Source: Burkholderia cenocepacia (GTDB lineage Bacteria > Pseudomonadota > Gammaproteobacteria > Burkholderiales > Burkholderiaceae). From it: DNA of 64,000 nucleotides. A program made the position numbers and the translations under genes. Shown piece by piece: positions 56,581-64,000 of this stretch. The notes under the pieces were generated by a model, which did no database searches, had not been told where the DNA came from, and worked only from the letters and a program-made list of their open reading frames with translations. The first letter of the stretch is position 1. The number at the start of each line of letters is the position of its first letter. The DNA is taken from the NCBI RefSeq assembly GCF_014211915.1, contig NZ_CP060039.1, forward strand, positions 434,001 through 498,000. Direction: 5' to 3'.

Positions 56581-58035
56581 TTACCACGGCAGCGAATACG
56601 TCTTGGTATTCGTGAAGCTCTTCATCGCTTCCTGCACGCCCTCCTTGTACCCGAGCCCCGAATCCTTCACGCCGCCGAACGGCGTCAGTTCGAGCCGGTA
56701 GCCGGGCACCTCACGCACGTTCACGCTGCCGACTTCCAGCTCGGTGATGAAGCGCGTGATGTGGTCGAAGCGGTTCGTGCACACCGACGACGACAGCGCG
56801 TAGTCGGTGCTGTTCGACATCCGGATCGCTTCGTCGATGTCGCGAAAGCGCATGATCGGCGACACCGGCCCGAAGGTTTCATGCTTGACCAGCGGCATGT
56901 CGGGGGTCACGCGATCGACCACCGTCGGCGAATACAGCGCGCCGTCGCGCACGTTGCCGACCAGCAGCCGCGCCCCGCGCGCGATCGCGTCGTTCACCTG
57001 CTGCTCGCAGAATTTCGCGGCCGCTTCGTCGATCACGGTGCCCATGTCGACCGACGGATCGGACGGATTGCCGTACGACCAGGCGCGCGTCTTCTCGACG
57101 ACGAGTTCCGTGAAGCGATCGGCCACCGCCTCGTGCACGAGCATCCGCTTGATCGCCGTGCAGCGCTGCCCGGAATTCTTGTACGAGCCCGACACCGCGA
57201 GCGTGCTCGCTTCGTCGAGATCGGCGTCTTCCATCACGATGATCGGATCGTTGCCGCCGAGTTCGAGCACCGCGCGCCGGTAGCCCATTCGCGCGGCGAT
57301 CGACTTGCCGATCGACACGCCGCCGGTGAACGTGATCATGTCGATCGCCGGGTTCGTGATCAGCTCGTCGGCAATCTCCTTCGGGTCGCCGGTGATCACC
57401 TGCAGCATCTGCGGCGGCAGGCCGGCTTCGTACAGGATGTCCGCGAAGCGATAACACGACAGCGGCACCTTCTCCGACGGCTTCACGACGATCCGGTTAT
57501 TGGTCGCGACCGACGGCACGATCTTGTGCGCGACCTGGTTCATCGGGTGGTTGAACGGCGTGATCGCCGAAATCACGCCGAGCAGCGGGTCGCGCTGCGT
57601 GTACACGCGGCGCTTCTTGCCGTGCGGCGTCAGATCGCACGAGAAGATCTGCCCGTCGTCCTTCAGCACTTCGCCGGCGCCGAAGGTCAGCACGTCGGCC
57701 ACACGGCCGGCTTCGTACGTCGAATCCTTGAGGCACAACCCGGCCTCGGCCGTGATCAGCGCCGCGATCTCGGCGGTGCGCGCCCGCACGATGTCGGCCG
57801 CGCGACGCAGGATCGCCGCGCGATCGTGGCGCGTGAGCGTCGGCCGGTACGCACGCGCGACCGCGAAGGCGCGGCGCACGTCGTCGAGCGTCGCCTTCGG
57901 CACGGTGCCGACCAGCGTGCCGTCGTACGGGTTGCGTACTTCGATCACCGCGTCGCGGTAGATCTTTTCACCGTCGATTCGCAGTGCTTCACGATGAGGC
58001 GTGCGGACATCCGTCGATGCTGCAATGGCGTTCAT
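56581..58035 (-). CDS. phnY: Phosphonoacetaldehyde dehydrogenase PhnY
   Basis: 484 aa NAD-dependent aldehyde dehydrogenase. The catalytic Glu is in VLELGGNDPIIVMEDADL, the catalytic Cys in KNSGQRCTAIKRMLVHE, and ITFTGGVSIGKSIA is the NAD loop. It oxidises phosphonoacetaldehyde to phosphonoacetate in the PhnWAY branch. The adjoining phnA and the divergent phosphonate importer and phnW strongly support the assignment over other aldehyde dehydrogenases. phnA lies 27 bases upstream on the same strand. Confidence 0.92.
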   Translation of the reverse strand: MNAIAASTDVRTPHREALRIDGEKIYRDAVIEVRNPYDGTLVGTVPKATLDDVRRAFAVARAYRPTLTRHDRAAILRRAADIVRARTAEIAALITAEAGLCLKDSTYEAGRVADVLTFGAGEVLKDDGQIFSCDLTPHGKKRRVYTQRDPLLGVISAITPFNHPMNQVAHKIVPSVATNNRIVVKPSEKVPLSCYRFADILYEAGLPPQMLQVITGDPKEIADELITNPAIDMITFTGGVSIGKSIAARMGYRRAVLELGGNDPIIVMEDADLDEASTLAVSGSYKNSGQRCTAIKRMLVHEAVADRFTELVVEKTRAWSYGNPSDPSVDMGTVIDEAAAKFCEQQVNDAIARGARLLVGNVRDGALYSPTVVDRVTPDMPLVKHETFGPVSPIMRFRDIDEAIRMSNSTDYALSSSVCTNRFDHITRFITELEVGSVNVREVPGYRLELTPFGGVKDSGLGYKEGVQEAMKSFTNTKTYSLPW

Positions 58036-58062
58036 GAGTGTCTCCTGGCGGATGCGGCCGCG

Positions 58063-60575
<2,513 letters not shown>

Positions 60576-60672
60576 CGCCGCGACCGGCAGCGGGGCCGCG
60601 CCGCGCGCCGCCCCGCGCCACCCTTTCCGTCGTCGAATCCGGCCCCCGGGCCGCCCCTCTCTGGAGGCGCGC

Positions 60673-61764
60673 ATGGCACCTTATCTGAGCGTAGAACGCA
60701 TCGAGAAGCGGTACAACGACACGCAGGTCCTCACCGACATCAACCTGAGCGTGATGAAGGGCGAGATGATCTGTTTCCTCGGGCCGTCCGGCTGCGGGAA
60801 GACGACGCTGCTGCGGATCATCGCGGGGCTCGAGACGCAGAACGCCGGCCACATCATGCAGGATGGCCGCGACATCTCGCGGCTGCCGCCGCAACTGCGC
60901 GATTACGGCATCGTGTTCCAGTCGTATGCGCTGTTCCCGAACCTCACCGTGTACGACAACGTCGCGTACGGGCTCGTGAACCGCAAGATGAAGCGCGACG
61001 CGATCCGCGAGCGCGTGCACACGCTGCTCGCGCTGGTCGGTTTGCCCGACAGCCATCGCAAGCATCCGGGCCAGCTGTCCGGCGGCCAGCAGCAGCGCAT
61101 CGCGCTGGCGCGTGCGCTCGCCACGTCCCCCGGCCTACTGCTGCTCGACGAACCGCTTTCGGCGCTCGACGCGCGCGTGCGCGTGCGGCTGCGCCAGGAA
61201 ATCCGCGCGCTGCAGCAACGGCTCGGCGTGACGACGATCATGGTCACGCATGACCAGGAAGAAGCATTGTCGATGGCCGATCGCATCGTCGTGATGAACC
61301 ACGGCGTGATCGAGCAGATCGGCACCCCGCTCGAAATCTACCGGCAGCCCGCGTCGCCGTTCGTCGCGGACTTCATCGGCCGCGTCAACACGATTCCCGC
61401 CGAAGTCGCGCGGGACGGCACGCTGCGCGCGGGCGGCGTCGGCTTCGACTGCCGCCATGGCGCGTCCCGCCCCGCGCAGGGCGCGGCGGTATCGGTCTAC
61501 GTGCGGCCCGAGGACCTGCGCATCCGCGTGCCGGGCGAGACGGCCGACAACGTGCTGGCCGGCCGCGTCGAGAAGCTCGAATTCCTCGGCGCGTTCTGCC
61601 GCGTGAGCTTCCGGATCGACGGGCTCGACGGCCAGGAGATCGTCGCCGACCTGTCGTATCACGACGTCGACCGCACCGGCGTGCAGGCCGGCGCGCGCAT
61701 CGACCTCGCGCTCGATCGCGAGCATGTCCGCGTGTTCCCGTGCGCGAAGGAGCGACTGCAATGA
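60673..61764 (+). CDS. phnT: 2-aminoethylphosphonate ABC transporter, ATPase
   Basis: 363 aa. Walker [10 protein letters not shown], signature [15 protein letters not shown], Walker [17 protein letters not shown], and switch His [18 protein letters not shown]-terminal TOBE-type beta domain ([29 protein letters not shown]) follows, as in PotA/PhnT. GGAGG lies six bases before the ATG. It follows the binding protein by 97 bases and overlaps the permease gene by four. Confidence 0.93.
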   Translation: MAPYLSVERIEKRYNDTQVLTDINLSVMKGEMICFLGPSGCGKTTLLRIIAGLETQNAGHIMQDGRDISRLPPQLRDYGIVFQSYALFPNLTVYDNVAYGLVNRKMKRDAIRERVHTLLALVGLPDSHRKHPGQLSGGQQQRIALARALATSPGLLLLDEPLSALDARVRVRLRQEIRALQQRLGVTTIMVTHDQEEALSMADRIVVMNHGVIEQIGTPLEIYRQPASPFVADFIGRVNTIPAEVARDGTLRAGGVGFDCRHGASRPAQGAAVSVYVRPEDLRIRVPGETADNVLAGRVEKLEFLGAFCRVSFRIDGLDGQEIVADLSYHDVDRTGVQAGARIDLALDREHVRVFPCAKERLQ

Positions 61765-63488
61765 GCACCGTCCTGACCGAGCGCCGCCGCGGCGCGTCCG
61801 CCCCCGCCGACGTGCGGCAGATCACGCACTGGCACGACCGCCTCGCGCAATTCGCGCTCGTCGCGATGGCCGCGTTGATGTCGCTGTTCCTGCTGCTGCC
61901 GCTCGCGCTCGTCGTGCAGAAATGCTTCGTCGACGCGGACGGGCGCTTCGTCGGCGCGCACAACTTCGTCGAGTATCTGGAGGACAGCGGCGTGCTGCGC
62001 TCGATGCTGCATTCGCTGACGGTCGGCGCGCTCGTCACGATGATCGTCGTGCCGATGGCGTTCACGTTCGCGTATGCGCTGACGCGCTCGTGCATGCCGC
62101 TGAAGAACGCCGCGCGCACGATCGCGCTGCTGCCGCTGCTCGCGCCGACGCTGCTGTCGGCCGTGTCGTTCATCTACTGGTTCGGCAATGCGGGGCTCCT
62201 GAAGCCGCTGCTGCACGGCCATTCGATCTACGGGCTGCCGGGCATCGTGCTGAGCATGGTGTACGCGTCGTTCCCGCACGTACTGATGATCCTCGTCACC
62301 GCGCTGTCGCTCGCGGACGGCCGGCTCTACGAGGCTGCCGACGCGATGGGCACGCGCCGCATCCGCAAGTTCTTCACGATCACGCTGCCCGGCGCGAAGT
62401 ACGGGCTGATCAGCGCGACGATGGTCGCGTTCACGATGTGCATCAACGACTTCGGCGTGCCGGTCGTGATCGGCGGCTCGTACAACGTGCTGTCGACCGA
62501 CATCTACAAGCTGATCATCGGGCTGCAGGATTTCAACCGCAGCGCGGTCGTGAGCCTGATGCTGCTGTGCCCGGCGCTCGTCGCGTTCGGCGTCGACTAC
62601 TTCATCCGCCGTCGCCAGCAGTCGCAACTCGGCGCGCGCTCGACGCCGTACCAGCCGAAGCCGTCGCGCGGCTTCGACGCCGCGATGCTCGCGTACTGCG
62701 CGCTGGTGTGCGCGTTCTTCATCGCGGTGGTCGGCATCTCGGTGTTCGCGTCGTTCGTGAAGTTCTGGCCGTACCGGATGACCCTCGGGCTGCAGCATTA
62801 CGAGATGGGACTGATCGGCGCCGGCATCTTCGACGCTTACAAGAACAGCCTGCGGATGGCCGCGACGGTGGCGATCGGCGGCACGATCGTCGTGTTCGGC
62901 GGCGCCTACCTGATCGAGAAGACCCGCGGCGCACGCTGGCTGCGCGGCTTCATCAGCCTGTGCGCGATCTTGCCGATGGGCGTGCCGGGGCTCGTGCTCG
63001 GCATCAGCTACATCTTCCTGTTCAACGCGCCCGGCAATCCGCTGAACGGGCTGTACGGATCGCTGTGGCTGCTCGCGATCGTCACGGTCGTCCACTACTA
63101 CGCGTCGAGCCATCTCACCGCGGTGACCGCGCTCAGGCAGATCGACGGCGAGTTCGAGGCCGTGTCCGCGTCGCTGAAGGTGCCGTTCTACAAGACCTTC
63201 CTGCGCGTCACGGTACCCGTGTGCCTGCCCGCGATCCTGCTGATCGCGCGCTACCTGTTCGTCAACGGGATGACGACGGTGTCGGCCGTCGCGTTCCTGT
63301 ACTCGCCGGACACGCAGCCCGCATCGGTCGCGATCCTGAACCTCGACGACGCGGGCCAGATGGGCCCGGCCGCCGCGATGGCCACGCTCGTGCTCGCGAC
63401 CTCGTCGTTCGCGTGCGTGCTGTTCGCCTGCATCTCGCACCGCCTGCTGCGTCGTACGCAGGCGTGGCGCCATCCGCATCGCCGTTGA
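61761..63488 (+). CDS. phnU: 2-aminoethylphosphonate ABC transporter, fused double permease
   Basis: 575 aa with about 12 transmembrane segments, forming two permease halves in one chain. Each half has its own EAA-type loop: [32 protein letters not shown] near residue 195, and the degenerate [30 protein letters not shown] near 475. In other bacteria PhnU and PhnV are separate. The single-chain form matches the putative AEP permease family (TIGR03262). The ATG overlaps the ATPase stop. Confidence 0.9.
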   Translation: MSTVLTERRRGASAPADVRQITHWHDRLAQFALVAMAALMSLFLLLPLALVVQKCFVDADGRFVGAHNFVEYLEDSGVLRSMLHSLTVGALVTMIVVPMAFTFAYALTRSCMPLKNAARTIALLPLLAPTLLSAVSFIYWFGNAGLLKPLLHGHSIYGLPGIVLSMVYASFPHVLMILVTALSLADGRLYEAADAMGTRRIRKFFTITLPGAKYGLISATMVAFTMCINDFGVPVVIGGSYNVLSTDIYKLIIGLQDFNRSAVVSLMLLCPALVAFGVDYFIRRRQQSQLGARSTPYQPKPSRGFDAAMLAYCALVCAFFIAVVGISVFASFVKFWPYRMTLGLQHYEMGLIGAGIFDAYKNSLRMAATVAIGGTIVVFGGAYLIEKTRGARWLRGFISLCAILPMGVPGLVLGISYIFLFNAPGNPLNGLYGSLWLLAIVTVVHYYASSHLTAVTALRQIDGEFEAVSASLKVPFYKTFLRVTVPVCLPAILLIARYLFVNGMTTVSAVAFLYSPDTQPASVAILNLDDAGQMGPAAAMATLVLATSSFACVLFACISHRLLRRTQAWRHPHRR

Positions 63489-63535
63489 TTCCCTGCCGTA
63501 TCCACGTGACGTCCCGACTTCATCAAGGAGACACC

Positions 63536-64000
63536 ATGACGCTCGCCGCCCCGCCCATCCTGCTCACCCCCGGCCCCCTGACGACCTCCGAGCGCACGCG
63601 CGACGCGATGCTGCGCGACTGGGGCTCGTGGGACGGCGACTTCAACGCGATCACCGCGCGGCTGCGCGAGCGCCTGCTGCGGATCGTGCACGGCGAAGGC
63701 ACGCACGAATGCGTACCGCTGCAAGGCAGCGGCACGTTCTCGGTCGAGGCGGCGATCGGCACGCTGGTGGCGCGCGACGGCCACGTGCTGGTGCCGAACA
63801 ACGGCGCATACTGCCAGCGCCTCGCGAAGATCTGCCGCGTGCTCGGCCGGCGGCTCACGACGATCGACTACCGCGAGGATCGCCGCGTCGATCCGGCCGA
63901 CGTCGAGCGCGCGCTCGCCGCCGATCCGTCGATCACGCACGTCGCGCTCGTGCACTGCGAAACCGGCGCCGGCGTGCTGAATCCGCTGCACGACATCGCG
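63536..64000 (+). CDS. phnW: 2-aminoethylphosphonate-pyruvate transaminase PhnW (3' end outside window)
   Basis: First 155 codons. The N-terminus [40 protein letters not shown] is characteristic of PhnW, a PLP fold-type I aminotransferase that turns 2-aminoethylphosphonate plus pyruvate into phosphonoacetaldehyde and alanine. [18 protein letters not shown] and [11 protein letters not shown] follow. The Schiff-base Lys lies beyond the window. CAAGGAG is six bases before the ATG. Last seen gene of the importer operon. Confidence 0.93.
   Translation, partial: MTLAAPPILLTPGPLTTSERTRDAMLRDWGSWDGDFNAITARLRERLLRIVHGEGTHECVPLQGSGTFSVEAAIGTLVARDGHVLVPNNGAYCQRLAKICRVLGRRLTTIDYREDRRVDPADVERALAADPSITHVALVHCETGAGVLNPLHDIA

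Noticed and set aside
61659..63479. Minus-strand open frame of 606 codons opposite the phosphonate permease
   Set aside because: Arg/His-rich low-complexity translation opposite a protein with clear transmembrane segments.

Overview
The window is a GC-rich bacterial chromosome segment (GC is very high at third codon positions). Gene content and order fit chromosome 1 of a Burkholderia cepacia complex member or close relative: dksA-hslVU, regBA, argB-slmA, metXW, gatCAB opposite mreBCD-mrdA-rodA, queCDE, ntrYX with a short NtrX, rsmB-htpX, and fmt-def opposite dprA. The species call is inference from gene content. I saw no insertion sequence, integrase, prophage or CRISPR array. Most of the window is core genome, with two accessory-looking stretches at 15.2-17.7 kb and 47.2-64 kb.

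Layout. 0-3.4 kb: end of a CobW-type GTPase gene, an unusual DksA, and the HslVU protease operon behind a sigma-32-like promoter. 3.4-5.7 kb (minus): RegBA-type redox two-component system and a small Cys-rich protein. 6-13 kb (plus): argB, a HAD pyrimidine nucleotidase, slmA, then metX-metW behind a long-form SAM-II riboswitch, then ampG and an M48-like protein with an altered active site. 12.9-15.1 kb: AraC regulator divergent from a zinc alcohol dehydrogenase. 15.2-17.5 kb (minus): a tightly overlapped, less GC-rich operon with two PAAR-like proteins, a SleB-like cell-wall hydrolase and an exported protein of unknown family; it reads as an orphan type VI secretion spike-effector-immunity module. 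17.7-22.8 kb (minus): xth, ppk2, gatCAB. 23.2-29.5 kb (plus): the rod-shape and elongasome operon.

29.6-43 kb (mostly minus): Sel1-repeat protein and HpcH/HpaI aldolase, queuosine genes queC-queE-queD, tRNA-Phe, ntrYX, a DUF4390 protein, rsmB with an apparent one-base deletion, htpX with a sigma-32-like promoter, a LysE exporter, fmt and def. 42.6-47.1 kb (plus): dprA, a thioredoxin-like protein, topB. 47.3-56.4 kb: LysR regulator opposite a 2-hydroxyacid dehydrogenase, patatin and thioesterase genes, tRNA-Lys, a DUF3592 protein, a CGNR regulator divergent from an alpha/beta hydrolase across a clear operator, and a polar amino-acid ABC transporter. 56.6-64 kb: a complete 2-aminoethylphosphonate locus, with phnA-phnY on one strand and the ABC importer plus phnW (cut by the window end) on the other. 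Together these would import aminoethylphosphonate and convert it through phosphonoacetaldehyde and phosphonoacetate to acetate and phosphate.

All family assignments come from reading motifs and lengths. No database search was run.
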